Below are positions 8,174-17,638 of a DNA stretch of 64,000 bases, piece by piece. The stretch is from positions 1,426,001 through 1,490,000 of the forward strand of contig NZ_JAOYFC010000001.1 in NCBI RefSeq assembly GCF_025802015.1, written 5' to 3'. The notes under the pieces were generated by a model. It made no database searches and was not told where the DNA came from. It saw only the letters and a list, made by a program, of their open reading frames with translations. A program made the translations under genes and the position numbers. Position 1 is the stretch's first letter. The number at the start of each line of letters is the position of its first letter. This stretch comes from Falsihalocynthiibacter halioticoli. GTDB taxonomy: Bacteria > Pseudomonadota > Alphaproteobacteria > Rhodobacterales > Rhodobacteraceae.

Positions 8174-9832
8174 TTAGGCTGCCCAGCCGATGAATTGCGG
8201 AGCAATCTCGAATTGCGGGTGCATCTCGTTGCCCACGAGGCCCGGCACCGAATGACGGTAAATCTTGCGCCAGAAGGATTGGATTGTAACTCCTTCATCT
8301 TGCATGATTTTTTCGAGTTTCGCCATAACCTCTCGCCGCGCGTCGGCGTCGGCTATTGCGAGCGCCTCATCAAGCAGCGCGTCAAACTCGGCATTGGCAA
8401 AGCCGGTTTCGTTCCATGGCACACCGCTCTTATAAGCAAGCACTAGAACCTGTACGCCAAGGGGACGCTGGTTCCATTCAGTGGAGCTGAACGAGAATTT
8501 TGCCCAGTCATTCCAATAGGTTGCGCCCGGAAGAACAATCCGCTTTACCTTCATGCCTGCATCACGCAGCTGCGCGGCGACGGCATCGGTTGCGTCGGTG
8601 TTGAACCCGGAGTCGATCGACACAAGCTGGTGCTCGTAATCGGCCATGCCTTCGTCCTGCATGATTTTGAACGCGCCTTCAGGATCGTGAACGGGGGGCG
8701 GAAGCTCTGCATACTCAGGATGAATTGGGCAAACATGGTGGTTTTCTGCCACGGTGCCGCGGTTGTTATACCCAAGCTCAAGAACAACGGCGTTATCCAC
8801 GGCCATCGCCAGAGCGCGGCGCACGGAGGCTTTCTCGTATGGTTTGATCCCGTCAACTTCGGTTTGCGAGTTGGGGCGAGTCACAAGAGTTGCGGCCGTA
8901 ACGGCGCTGGATTGCTCAAGGCCGAGGCTATCGAGAATGTCGATGAAATCGCCTGTGGATTGATACATGGTGTCGACTTCTTCGGCCTCAAATGCGGCGA
9001 CCCAAGCAGCAGGATCTTCGCCGTAGTCGATAAATTCGATCCGGTCGAGCCACGCGCCATTACCTTCGTTCCACCACGTATGGTTTTCGTTGCGCACGAG
9101 CACGCATCTTTCACCCACAGCGTAGCTTTCAGGGATGTAGGGGCCAGTTCCAACTGGATTGTCGAACGGATCGCCATGATTGAGGGATTTATGCGCAATC
9201 GCAGCAGGATAATCGGCCATACCCGCGATGAGCGTAATGTCAGGGCGCGGCAATGTGAGTTTGAGGGTCGTTTCGTCGATAACCTCAACAGCGCCATCGC
9301 GCAGTTTTTTGGTGTCTGGGTCAACCAGAACATCAAAACGCGTGGCCATGGAGTTGCCTTCGACTGTGCCGTCACACCACCATTCGATGTTCATCGCAAC
9401 ATCTTCGGCGGTGAACGGATCACCGTTGTTCCAAGTGACGCCTTTGCGCAGGTTGAGGGTATATTCGGTCGCGTCTTCGTTAATGTCCCAGCTCTCCATC
9501 AGGTAAGGCTCAAATGTACCTTCCTTGGTGTAAAGCACGAGATACTCGAGGAAACCGCGGGTCACATTGCCAAGCTCGGACCAATCATAAAGACGCGGTT
9601 CTTTCATAGCGCGTACGGATTGTTGAATGCGCAATGTGCCGCCCATCTGTGCTTCGGCAGCAGCAGCTGGTTTCGGTGTGCCCGCAATTGTCAGAGCCGC
9701 GGCACTTGTCAGACCAAAGGCCGTAGAGCGGGCCAAAAATTCGCGCCGGTCAAGTTTTCCGGCCTTGAATTCGTCAATAAAGGCGGCGGCGGCGGAATGC
9801 ACCGGCTTTCCGGTAATGGTCTTTTTCGTCAT
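8174..9832 (-). CDS. Tat-exported oligopeptide-type ABC substrate-binding protein
   Basis: The 552-residue protein is an extracytoplasmic family 5 (DppA/OppA-like) solute-binding protein. Its N-terminus has a twin-arginine motif (DRREFLAR, about residues 27-34), then a hydrophobic stretch and a cleavage region rich in Ala (KPAAAAEAQ), so it is probably exported folded by Tat. Family 5 hallmarks are seen: GGTLRIQQ at the mature start, YTLNLRKGVTWNNGDPFTAEDV near residue 140, and VRRALAMAVD near 335. It delivers a peptide-like ligand to the permeases downstream. The ligand is not predictable from sequence. The AraC-type gene upstream, on the same strand, is a plausible regulator. Confidence 0.93.
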   Translation of the reverse strand: MTKKTITGKPVHSAAAAFIDEFKAGKLDRREFLARSTAFGLTSAAALTIAGTPKPAAAAEAQMGGTLRIQQSVRAMKEPRLYDWSELGNVTRGFLEYLVLYTKEGTFEPYLMESWDINEDATEYTLNLRKGVTWNNGDPFTAEDVAMNIEWWCDGTVEGNSMATRFDVLVDPDTKKLRDGAVEVIDETTLKLTLPRPDITLIAGMADYPAAIAHKSLNHGDPFDNPVGTGPYIPESYAVGERCVLVRNENHTWWNEGNGAWLDRIEFIDYGEDPAAWVAAFEAEEVDTMYQSTGDFIDILDSLGLEQSSAVTAATLVTRPNSQTEVDGIKPYEKASVRRALAMAVDNAVVLELGYNNRGTVAENHHVCPIHPEYAELPPPVHDPEGAFKIMQDEGMADYEHQLVSIDSGFNTDATDAVAAQLRDAGMKVKRIVLPGATYWNDWAKFSFSSTEWNQRPLGVQVLVLAYKSGVPWNETGFANAEFDALLDEALAIADADARREVMAKLEKIMQDEGVTIQSFWRKIYRHSVPGLVGNEMHPQFEIAPQFIGWAA

Positions 9833-10069
9833 ATTTTTGGCTCCCTAGTCGTCAATTATTGTTTAAACACAGTCGCTAAGCCGCGCCGCACTATTGATGC
9901 AGCGTGACAGTGTGTTTTTTCTTATGAGGTTAAGGGTGCACGTATAATTGGGCGCGTCAACAGCGGGGACAGGCATTCCAAGTCACAAAAGCGACATGAA
10001 ACCTGTCAAAAAACGACAATCACCAAGCAGACAAGGGGTTGTAGCAGAATTTGAAAAGTCCGGAAAAAA

Positions 10070-10921
10070 TCAGTTGTCGCGACGGAAACTTGAGGGCGTG
10101 CAGCCGATGTGGTGCTGGAAGGCGCGGGTGAAATACGCCGCAGAGCGGAACCCGAGCGCTTCGGCGACGTCTTGGATTGGCTCTTCTGTTTCCACAAGGC
10201 GACGGCGCGCTTCAAAGAGAACGCGATCATTCAAAAGCGCAGAAGCAGGACGGCCGCAGGCTTTGTTACAGACACGTGTGAGATGCGTCGGTGTAACGCC
10301 AAGTGCGTCGGCGTAGTCATTGATCGTCATCCCCTCGGCGTAATGTTCTTCGACCATCTCCGAGAAGCGCGCGGCGAGGCGTTGGCCGGAATCTGCGCTG
10401 TTGTCATTGAGGTCGGCCAAGAGGCTTTGCCGTTGAAGCCAAACAGTTAGTAGCCCTGTGTGATAGGCCATGGCGCGGCGACGTTCCGGGCGATTTCCCT
10501 CAATTTCGCGCTGCAATGCTTCGAGCAACCCTGTCAATTCGCTCTGGGGCGCGGTTTCGCGAATGCGTAGGTGCATGTTTTTCTGGGGTAGGGAGATGCC
10601 ATCAAGCGGCGGAATAAACAGTGCGGACCCAAAGACTTGTGTCGAAACTTCAAAGCCGTGCATGACGCCGGCAGGAATGAAAATTGCATTATGCGCACCA
10701 TAGCCGCGCGTGACTCCGCCTACGGTGATGCGGCCTTGGCCGCGTGTAAACCACAGGAACACCGAGCTTGAGTAACTCCGCATCGCCTCAACCCGCCAGC
10801 GGCCACCTTTTGCAAGCTGTGGGATGGGTGTCATCCGCACTTCAGGCTCGGGCTGCGCGATCCGCTCCGCAAGTTCGGAGGGAGTCATGATGTGAGGTGA
10901 ATTGGTCGCAATTTGAGTCAT
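10070..10921 (-). CDS. AraC-family transcriptional regulator
   Basis: The 283-residue product has an N-terminal cupin-like sensor domain (about residues 35-130; GYGAHNAIFIPAGVMHGFEV is the metal- or ligand-cupin segment) and a C-terminal double helix-turn-helix (about 190-283). The HTH parts are TINDYADALGVTPTHLTRVCNKACG and the diagnostic IQDVAEALGFRSAAYFTRAFQHHIGCTPSSFR. It sits 237 bases upstream of the peptide transporter on the same strand, so it probably controls that operon in response to its ligand. No operator was identified. Transcription could be from a promoter within 10922-11154, where I see no gene. Confidence 0.9.
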   Translation of the reverse strand: MTQIATNSPHIMTPSELAERIAQPEPEVRMTPIPQLAKGGRWRVEAMRSYSSSVFLWFTRGQGRITVGGVTRGYGAHNAIFIPAGVMHGFEVSTQVFGSALFIPPLDGISLPQKNMHLRIRETAPQSELTGLLEALQREIEGNRPERRRAMAYHTGLLTVWLQRQSLLADLNDNSADSGQRLAARFSEMVEEHYAEGMTINDYADALGVTPTHLTRVCNKACGRPASALLNDRVLFEARRRLVETEEPIQDVAEALGFRSAAYFTRAFQHHIGCTPSSFRRDN

Positions 10922-11154
10922 GTCACAAGTCCGTTGTTTTTAATCGCAGGCAGCATTTCCGTAAGCAGACACAGAAATTGCGACATTCAAGTATTTGATC
11001 TGATTGTGAATACCGGGCGAGGGAGACACGTGAGATCGGTCGTATGTTCGTTGCTGACAAGTTTGACGCAGCATTCCGGCAATCCCAAAAGGAAAATGTC
11101 GGAAAAGGACAATTCAGCGCGAGTTATCCACAACCGTGACACGAAGGACGCGAA

Positions 11155-12036
11155 CTAAACGGGAACATAGGGGTGCCAGTGTTTCATCTTGCTTCGGAAC
11201 CATGTGCGTTGGCGCTTGGCATATTGGCGACTGGCAATGATCGCGGCTTCGATGGCCTCATCCAACGTGTGTTCGCCGCGCAGGTAACCAATCAACTCCG
11301 GCGCGCCAATGGCCTTGCTAGAAAGGTAGTTCGGATCGAAGGTTGGCTCCATTGCGCGGGCCTCATCCAAAGCGCCTTGTTCAATCATTAGGTGAAAGCG
11401 CCGCTCGATTCGGTCGTTGAGCCAGTCTTTCTCTGCCTGCATTACAATTGGAGCCGCCGCTTCAAGCGGCAGGAGCGGCGGCGGCGTATCGTCCTGCCAC
11501 GCGGCCAACCCACGACCCGTTGCGGTTAACACTTCCCAAGCGCGCTGAACACGCATGGGGTTTAGCGTATCGATGCGGCTTGCGGTTTCGGCGTCGATCT
11601 CTGCCAAAAGCGCCTCAAACCCTTCGGCGTTTTTGCGGGTATCCGCCAATTGCCTCACTTCGGCTGGAGTTTCCGGTATTTCCACAAGCCCTTGAGTGAG
11701 GGCCTGAAAATACAGGCCTGTGCCACCAACAATGATCGGCCGATCATTCCCCGTTCCTTGCAAAAAGGGCGTCACATCGCGCAACCAATGGCCAACGGAA
11801 TAGTTCGCGTCAAATGGCACATGCCCATAGAGGTAGTGCTGCGCTTTGGCGAGGTCTTCGGCGGGAGGGCGAGCGGTCAGGATGTTCCAACCATCAAAAA
11901 CCTGAAGCGCATCGGCGTTCACAATGACGCCGCCGTGACGCTCTGCAATCTCAAGGGCCAGCGCCGATTTACCCGAGGCCGTCGGACCGGCAATCAACAC
12001 CGGTTTGTCAGCGGGAATTTCGGGAAGGGCCTGCAT
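11155..12036 (-). CDS. miaA: tRNA dimethylallyltransferase
   Basis: MiaA transfers a dimethylallyl group from DMAPP to A37 of tRNAs that read UNN codons. The 293-residue protein has the P-loop GPTASGKSALA near residue 17, NADALQV near 41, the VGGTGLY motif near 100 and RRxFxxMIEQGALDE near 210. The C-terminal YAKRQRTWFR motif is also present. The start is the ATG at 12036 (MQALPEIPADKP); a longer frame reading upstream is not conserved-looking. It is divergent from pyrH, with 137 bases between. Its DMAPP substrate comes from the pathway that dxr, 3 kb away, begins. Confidence 0.95.
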   Translation of the reverse strand: MQALPEIPADKPVLIAGPTASGKSALALEIAERHGGVIVNADALQVFDGWNILTARPPAEDLAKAQHYLYGHVPFDANYSVGHWLRDVTPFLQGTGNDRPIIVGGTGLYFQALTQGLVEIPETPAEVRQLADTRKNAEGFEALLAEIDAETASRIDTLNPMRVQRAWEVLTATGRGLAAWQDDTPPPLLPLEAAAPIVMQAEKDWLNDRIERRFHLMIEQGALDEARAMEPTFDPNYLSSKAIGAPELIGYLRGEHTLDEAIEAAIIASRQYAKRQRTWFRSKMKHWHPYVPV

Positions 12037-12173
12037 ATTGATTGCCTTGCTTTGCGAGATACTCGGGTTTTCGCTCAAATTGCACGGGAGACGGTGGTTT
12101 AGCCGTTGAACCCGCGTCCGTTTTGAGACATTTTGCCCCCTAAAGCAAACACACAAATTATAGGGGATGCGGG

Positions 12174-12923
12174 ATGAGCGAAGCACAAACAGAAAGCAGC
12201 GCCCAAAGCGCGGAGCCTGCGTTTAAGCGGGTGATGCTGAAGATTTCCGGCGAAGCGCTAATGGGCGACCAGGGTTTTGGACTTCATCCCCCAACCGTTG
12301 AGCGGATCGCGCGCGAGGTCAAAACGTGCCACGACCTCGGCGTGGAGATTTGCATGGTCATTGGCGGCGGCAACATTTTCCGCGGGCTTCAAGGCTCCGC
12401 ACAAGGGATGGAGCGCACAACCGCTGACTACATGGGAATGCTCGCCACGGTGATGAACGCACTGGCGATGCAGAGCGCGCTTGAGGGGCAGGGCATCCAT
12501 ACGCGGGTGATTTCGGCCATTCCGATGGATCAGGTCTGTGAGCCATATATCCGCCGCCGCGCCGTTCGGCACTTAGAGAAAAAACGTGTTTGTATCTTTG
12601 CGGCCGGAACGGGCAACCCCTATTTCACCACCGATACCGCTGCGACCCTGCGCGCAAACGAGATGTCTTGTGAGGCGATCTTTAAAGGCACCAAGGTTGA
12701 CGGTGTCTATGACAAAGACCCAGCCAAGAACGACGATGCCGTGCGCTATGACAACGTGTCTTATGATGATGTTTTGCAGAAGCGCCTTGGGGTTATGGAC
12801 GCCAGCGCAATCGCACTCGCGCGGGACAACAACCTGCCGATTATCGTATTCTCGCTGGACGAGCCTGGTGGCTTCAAAGGAATCCTTGCCGGTGAGGGCA
12901 CCTATACAAAGGTTGCCGGATAG
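12174..12923 (+). CDS. pyrH: UMP kinase
   Basis: PyrH phosphorylates UMP to UDP and is the hexameric bacterial enzyme of the amino-acid kinase superfamily. The 249 residues include KRVMLKISGEALMG near residue 20, the GGGNIFRG UMP/phosphate-binding loop near 63, RAVRHLEKKRVCIFAAGTGNPYFTTDTAA near 125, and the family signature KVDGVYDKDP near 180. A short polar N-terminal extension (residues 1-17) precedes the fold. It starts the plus-strand block pyrH-frr-uppS-cdsA-dxr-rseP, an arrangement common in proteobacteria. The promoter is probably in the gap shared with miaA. Confidence 0.96.
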   Translation: MSEAQTESSAQSAEPAFKRVMLKISGEALMGDQGFGLHPPTVERIAREVKTCHDLGVEICMVIGGGNIFRGLQGSAQGMERTTADYMGMLATVMNALAMQSALEGQGIHTRVISAIPMDQVCEPYIRRRAVRHLEKKRVCIFAAGTGNPYFTTDTAATLRANEMSCEAIFKGTKVDGVYDKDPAKNDDAVRYDNVSYDDVLQKRLGVMDASAIALARDNNLPIIVFSLDEPGGFKGILAGEGTYTKVAG

Positions 12924-12968
12924 ACGTATAACGGAACGAACCGCCAGAATAAGAGAAAAGAGTGGACT

Positions 12969-13535
12969 ATGGCCGACGAAGATTTTGAAATTGACATGGA
13001 TGACCTTGAACGCCGGATGGACGGCGCCATGGGGGCGTTGCGTTCGGAGTTTGCATCGCTTCGCACAGGCCGCGCCAGCGCCAGCATGCTCGATCCGGTG
13101 ATGGTTGACGCCTATGGCTCGAAAACACCGATCAATCAGGTCGGAACCGTCAACGTTCCGGAGCCGCGCATGGTCACTGTGAACATTTGGGACAAGGCGC
13201 TGATCGGCCCTGCGGAGAAAGCCATTCGTGAAAGCGGTCTGGGGATTAACCCACAACTCAACGGCACGATCATTATGTTGCCAATCCCCGAGTTGAACGA
13301 AGAGCGCCGCCGCGACCTAACGCGCGTTGCTGCGCAATATGCCGAAAACGCCCGTGTTTCCGTGCGCAACGTGCGTCGTGACGGGATGGACCAGCTCAAG
13401 AAGGCCAAGAATGACGGCATGAGCGAGGACGACCACAAAATCTGGAGTGATGAGGTTCAGGATCTCACCGATAAATACATCTCCAGCATCGACAGCGCGC
13501 TTGAAGCAAAACAAGCCGAGATTATGCAGGTTTGA
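12969..13535 (+). CDS. frr: ribosome recycling factor
   Basis: RRF, with EF-G, splits post-termination ribosomes. The 188-residue protein shows the family core: RRMDGAMGALRSEFASLRTGRAS near residue 17, YGSKTPINQVGTVNVPEPRM near 50, and the long helical C-terminus containing RRDLTRVAAQYAENARVSVRNVRRD. Length is typical. It lies 45 bases after pyrH, the usual order, with a purine-rich ribosome site (GAGAAAAGAG) just before the ATG. Confidence 0.97.
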   Translation: MADEDFEIDMDDLERRMDGAMGALRSEFASLRTGRASASMLDPVMVDAYGSKTPINQVGTVNVPEPRMVTVNIWDKALIGPAEKAIRESGLGINPQLNGTIIMLPIPELNEERRRDLTRVAAQYAENARVSVRNVRRDGMDQLKKAKNDGMSEDDHKIWSDEVQDLTDKYISSIDSALEAKQAEIMQV

Positions 13536-13559
13536 CCTTTATTTCGAAAGGTGGCCCGC

Positions 13560-14279
13560 GTGCCCCAATCAATTGAAAACGGCCCTGAACATGTTGCCAT
13601 TATTATGGATGGCAATGGGCGGTGGGCGCAAAAACGCGGGCGGCCGCGGCTTTTCGGACATCACGCGGGTGCGAAACGTGTTCGCGAGATCGTTGAAGCC
13701 TGTCCCGAACATGGGGTCAAATACCTGACGATTTTCGCGTTCTCGACAGAAAATTGGAAGCGTACACAGAGCGAGGTCGCAGGCTTGATGAGTCTGTTCC
13801 GCCGTTACATCCAGCGAGAGACACAAGAGCTCGTGGAAAAAGGCGTCTGCGTGCGGTTTATCGGGGATCGGCGACAGCTTGATCCGAAGCTGCAGAAGCT
13901 AATGGACAACCTCGAGGACCTGACCAAAGACAACACTTTGGTAAACCTCACCATCGCGCTGAACTATGGCGGTCGCGATGAGGTGGCTCGCGCGATCAAG
14001 AAACTGGCGCAAGATGTTGCGGGAGGCGAACTTGATCCGGAAACGGTCGATGAATCGACGCTGACGCGTTATCTCGATACGCATGTTTTACCAGACCCGG
14101 ACCTCGTGATCCGCACGTCTGGCGAGGCGCGGATCAGTAACTTCCTTCTTTGGCAGTCGGCCTATTCCGAGTACGAATTTATCGAAACACTTTGGCCTGA
14201 TTTCACGCGCGATGTTTTCGCCAAGACTTTGGCCAAATACGGAACTCGCGAGCGCCGTTTCGGAGCGGTTTTGACATGA
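13560..14279 (+). CDS. uppS: undecaprenyl (di-trans,poly-cis) diphosphate synthase
   Basis: This cis-prenyltransferase makes the C55 lipid carrier for peptidoglycan and other wall polymers from FPP and IPP. The catalytic segment HVAIIMDGNGRWA is near residue 11, followed by GHHAG, TIFAFSTENWKR, the NYGGRDE block near 145, and the C-terminal DLVIRTSGEARISNFLLWQSAYSE signature. I chose the GTG at 13560 because AAAGGTGG lies eight bases before it. A GTG at 13551 would add three residues but has no spacing for a ribosome site. The 3' end overlaps cdsA by four bases. Confidence 0.93.
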   Translation: MPQSIENGPEHVAIIMDGNGRWAQKRGRPRLFGHHAGAKRVREIVEACPEHGVKYLTIFAFSTENWKRTQSEVAGLMSLFRRYIQRETQELVEKGVCVRFIGDRRQLDPKLQKLMDNLEDLTKDNTLVNLTIALNYGGRDEVARAIKKLAQDVAGGELDPETVDESTLTRYLDTHVLPDPDLVIRTSGEARISNFLLWQSAYSEYEFIETLWPDFTRDVFAKTLAKYGTRERRFGAVLT

Positions 14280-14989
14280 ACGAATTACCGAAATCCAAGA
14301 CAAACTGGTCTGATCTCGCGCCGCGCACGTTGTCTGCGATTGCAATGGCGATAATCGCTGGCGGGGCGACGTGGGCTGGCGGCATTTGGTTTGTTGCGCT
14401 TCTTCTCGGGATTGCCGGCGCGATGCTCTGGGAACTCTGGCGTATGATGCGTGGGGCGCTTGCCGAAGGGCGGGATCGTGCGCGCTTCGTGATCTATGCT
14501 GTGGCGATTGTGATCGCGGCGGCATTCTTCATCTATGTGCGGCTTTTTGGTGGCGGCCTGCAAGCCACGGTGCAGCTTTTTGCGATTGTCGTAATCACAG
14601 ATGTGCTTGGCTATTTTGCGGGGCGTACGCTCGGAGGCCCCAAGTTTTGGCCCCGCATTAGCCCCAAGAAAACATGGGCTGGAACCGTGGCCGGCTGGCT
14701 TGGAGCTGCAACGCTCGGCATCTCGGTAACGCAGTTTGAGACGCGCGATATTGTTCATAGCTTTCACCTTGAAACCATCGGTACGATCATCCTGTTCATC
14801 GCACTGTCTTTTGCCGCGCAAATGGGCGACATCGTCGAAAGCTCTTACAAGCGTCGCTATGGCATTAAAGACAGCTCTAACCTCATTCCGGGACATGGCG
14901 GGTTTATGGACCGGTTCGACGGTATGGTTGGTCTTGGGTTTGTCGGCGGCATCGCCATGACAGTTGGCTCGTTGGTGGCCGGAGGCTGA
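14276..14989 (+). CDS. cdsA: phosphatidate cytidylyltransferase
   Basis: CdsA makes CDP-diacylglycerol from phosphatidic acid and CTP, the branch point to all membrane phospholipids. The 237-residue protein has several membrane helices (for example AIAMAIIAGGATWAGGIWFVALL near the N-terminus and FVIYAVAIVIAAAFFIYV near residue 75). The diagnostic C-terminal family signature is present: SYKRRYGIKD, then PGHGGFMDRFDG. At 237 residues it is shorter than the E. coli enzyme, as is common in this group. It overlaps uppS by four bases and is one base from dxr. Confidence 0.93.
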   Translation: MNELPKSKTNWSDLAPRTLSAIAMAIIAGGATWAGGIWFVALLLGIAGAMLWELWRMMRGALAEGRDRARFVIYAVAIVIAAAFFIYVRLFGGGLQATVQLFAIVVITDVLGYFAGRTLGGPKFWPRISPKKTWAGTVAGWLGAATLGISVTQFETRDIVHSFHLETIGTIILFIALSFAAQMGDIVESSYKRRYGIKDSSNLIPGHGGFMDRFDGMVGLGFVGGIAMTVGSLVAGG

Positions 14990-14990
14990 C

Positions 14991-16181
14991 ATGCGGCGCG
15001 TTTCTGTATTTGGGGCGACGGGGTCTATTGGCCAGTCCACGCTTGATTTGATCGGCCGCGCGCCGGAGGCGTATCACGTTGTGGCGCTCACCGGTGGGCG
15101 CAATGTGAAAAATCTTGCAGAAGATGCGCGACGCTTGAATGCCGAGATTGCCGTGACAGGGTACGACGCCTGTTTGCCTGCGCTCAAAGAGGCGCTTGCG
15201 GGATCGGGGATCGAAGCCGCCGCTGGTGAACAAGCATTGCTCGAGGCTGCGGACCGACCAACAGATTGGACCATGAGCGCGATTTTCGGCGCAGCAGGGC
15301 TCGCGCCAGGTTTGCGCAGCTTGCGCCACGGGGGCACGCTCGCACTCGCCAACAAAGAAAGCCTTGTGACCGCAGGACCGCTTCTATTGTCCGAAGCCGC
15401 CAAACATGGCGCGAAGGTTTTACCCGTTGATAGTGAACATTCAGCGGTGTTTCAGGCGCTGGTGGGCGAGGATATTGCCCATGTCGAGCGCGTGATTATT
15501 ACGGCAAGTGGCGGCGCACTCCGAAGCTGGCCCAAGGAAAAGCTGGCCACGGCCACGGTCGCAGACGCCAGCGCACATCCCAATTGGGACATGGGCCAAC
15601 GCATCACAATTGACTCCGCTTCTATGTTCAACAAGGCGATGGAGCTTATTGAGGCTAAAGAGTTTTTCGGTTTCAGGCCTGACCAAATCGAGGTGCTCGT
15701 ACATCCCCAGAGTCTCGTGCATGCGCTTGTTGGGTTTAATGACGGCGCGCTGATGGCTCATGTGGGGCCGAGCGATATGCGGCACGCAATTGGTTATGCG
15801 CTCAACTGGCCAGAGCGCGCGCATCTTCCTGTTGAGCGGCTTGACCTCGCGAAGATCGGCCAGCTTGATTTTTCCGCTCCCGATTTCGAACGGTGGCCCG
15901 CGCTGACACTTGCGCATCATGTGATGGAGCGGGGTGGGCTATCTGGAACGATATTTAATGCGGCAAAGGAAACTGCGCTCGATCTCTTTATCGCGGGGGA
16001 AATCGGCTTCCAGGATATGGCGCGTTTGGTTGAGCGCGTTTTGCAGAAATTCTGGGCAGAGGAGCCTTCCGCAACGAATGGTCATAATAATGCCGTGATC
16101 CCTCTGGAAAACACGCTGGAATATGACCAGATTGCACGCATTCGCGCGCGAGAAATTGCGCCGGAGTTAACGGCAGGATAA
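14991..16181 (+). CDS. dxr: 1-deoxy-D-xylulose 5-phosphate reductoisomerase
   Basis: Dxr is the second enzyme of the methylerythritol phosphate route to isoprenoids and uses NADPH and a divalent metal. The 396 residues open with the NADPH-binding GATGSIGQST loop, followed by LANKESLV near residue 120, the metal-binding PVDSEHSAVFQAL near 147, and WDMGQRITIDSASMFNKAMELIEA near 205. The ATG at 14991, one base after the cdsA stop, gives the standard N-terminus MRRVSVFGATG. Its isoprenoid precursors feed uppS, two genes upstream. Confidence 0.96.
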   Translation: MRRVSVFGATGSIGQSTLDLIGRAPEAYHVVALTGGRNVKNLAEDARRLNAEIAVTGYDACLPALKEALAGSGIEAAAGEQALLEAADRPTDWTMSAIFGAAGLAPGLRSLRHGGTLALANKESLVTAGPLLLSEAAKHGAKVLPVDSEHSAVFQALVGEDIAHVERVIITASGGALRSWPKEKLATATVADASAHPNWDMGQRITIDSASMFNKAMELIEAKEFFGFRPDQIEVLVHPQSLVHALVGFNDGALMAHVGPSDMRHAIGYALNWPERAHLPVERLDLAKIGQLDFSAPDFERWPALTLAHHVMERGGLSGTIFNAAKETALDLFIAGEIGFQDMARLVERVLQKFWAEEPSATNGHNNAVIPLENTLEYDQIARIRAREIAPELTAG

Positions 16182-16220
16182 TCGGCAGAGCGCCGACCGA
16201 ATTTAAAACGAGGACGACTC

Positions 16221-17558
16221 TTGGATTTATCAACGTTTTTACCATCGCTTGGCGGCGGGCTGGCGACATTTGTTGCCTTTGTTGTGGTGCTTTCGATTAT
16301 CGTGGCGATCCATGAATACGGGCATTACATCGTTGGCAAATGGTCGGGTATCCATGCGGATGTGTTTTCGCTTGGCTTTGGCAAAGTGCTCTTTTCGCGT
16401 GTTGATAAGCACGGAACCAAGTGGCAGGTCGCGGCTCTGCCGTTTGGTGGCTACGTCAAATTTGCTGGTGACGCCAATGCAGCGAGCGCGGCTGATCCAG
16501 AAGCGCTCACGGGGCTTTCGGAGCGAGAAAAGCGCCGCACGATGCAAGGCGCACCGTTGTGGGCGCGAACAGCAACCGTTGCGGCGGGGCCATTGTTTAA
16601 CTTTGCCCTTTCTATTGTAATTTTTGCAGCCATGGCGCTCGCAACCGGCGTTAGCAAAGAGCCTCTGACTGTTGGAGAGATATTGCCGCTACCGCAAGGA
16701 AGTGCGGAATTGCGAAGTGGAGATGTTTTGCTCGGGGTTGAGGAAATCGGCCTTGAGGGCGAAGAAACCCTAATTGCGGCCTTGCGAGATTTGCCACGAG
16801 ACGAGCCGTTCCTGACGTATGCGATCGAGCGTGACGGAACGCCGATGAGCATCCTCGGTCCACACCTTCAACCACCTCGCGTTCAGAATGTATCGCCGCA
16901 AAGCGCTGCTTTGGCCGCTGGTATTAAAGAGGGTGATGTAATCCTGCGTCTTAATGATACGCCAATTGCCACCTTTGAGCAGATGATTCCGATCGTCGAA
17001 GCCTCTGGTGGGAAGGAAATCGCTGTTGATCTGTGGCGCGATGGCGAAGAGATCAGCCTGACCCTCACACCAAAGCGCACGGACATTCCCGATGCGGACG
17101 GCGGATTTGAGACCCGCTACCTTATGGGCGTAAGCAGTGGCCTTGCCTTTACACCCGCAACAGAAAGCGTGGGGCTTTTTGAGGCCGCTGAGATCGGCGT
17201 GATGAGTACCTATGGCGTGATCAAACTGTCTCTGTCTGGAATGTACCACCTTGTGACGGGCGCAATCTCGACCTGTAACATCGCCGGGCCGCTTGGCATT
17301 GCGCAGGCAAGCGGGCAGGCGGCAAGTGGTGGATTTATGGATTTTGTTGGCTTTATTGCCCTGATATCGGCGGCAATCGGGTTGATGAACCTGTTCCCCA
17401 TTCCTGTTCTCGATGGCGGTCATCTGGTGTTTTACGCTTATGAAGCCGTATTCCGCAAACCTCCAAGTGATGGCGCGATGCGGATATTGATGTCGTTCGG
17501 GCTTGTCCTGATCCTGTCGCTCATGACGCTGGGGCTGACGACGGATATCTTCTGTTAG
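16221..17558 (+). CDS. rseP: site-2 intramembrane zinc protease
   Basis: RseP-type proteases cut membrane-bound anti-sigma factors and signal-peptide remnants. The 445-residue protein has HEYGH at residues 31-35 in the first helix (metal ligands and catalytic Glu), a GFGK...PFGGYVKF segment, a central periplasmic PDZ region (about 115-290, with NVSPQSAALAAGIKEGDVIL), and the second active-site motif NLFPIPVLDGGH near residue 395. The start is TTG at 16221, supported by CGAGGAC seven bases before it. It sits in the conserved dxr-rseP-bamA order. Its substrate anti-sigma factor is not in this window. Confidence 0.94.
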   Translation: MDLSTFLPSLGGGLATFVAFVVVLSIIVAIHEYGHYIVGKWSGIHADVFSLGFGKVLFSRVDKHGTKWQVAALPFGGYVKFAGDANAASAADPEALTGLSEREKRRTMQGAPLWARTATVAAGPLFNFALSIVIFAAMALATGVSKEPLTVGEILPLPQGSAELRSGDVLLGVEEIGLEGEETLIAALRDLPRDEPFLTYAIERDGTPMSILGPHLQPPRVQNVSPQSAALAAGIKEGDVILRLNDTPIATFEQMIPIVEASGGKEIAVDLWRDGEEISLTLTPKRTDIPDADGGFETRYLMGVSSGLAFTPATESVGLFEAAEIGVMSTYGVIKLSLSGMYHLVTGAISTCNIAGPLGIAQASGQAASGGFMDFVGFIALISAAIGLMNLFPIPVLDGGHLVFYAYEAVFRKPPSDGAMRILMSFGLVLILSLMTLGLTTDIFC

Positions 17559-17638
17559 GGCAATTTTGCCGAGTTTGCCCAATTTGTGCCATATTCGATT
17601 GCTACATCTTCGGGTGATAGAAATGGATGAGGTACGTC

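Noticed and set aside
8630..9907. 425-codon plus-strand frame antisense to the peptide-binding protein
   Set aside because: No motif or ribosome site; the minus-strand gene is unambiguous.
10913..11158. 81-codon plus-strand frame between the AraC-type gene and miaA
   Set aside because: It overlaps the start of the AraC gene, has no ribosome site and no protein-like pattern.
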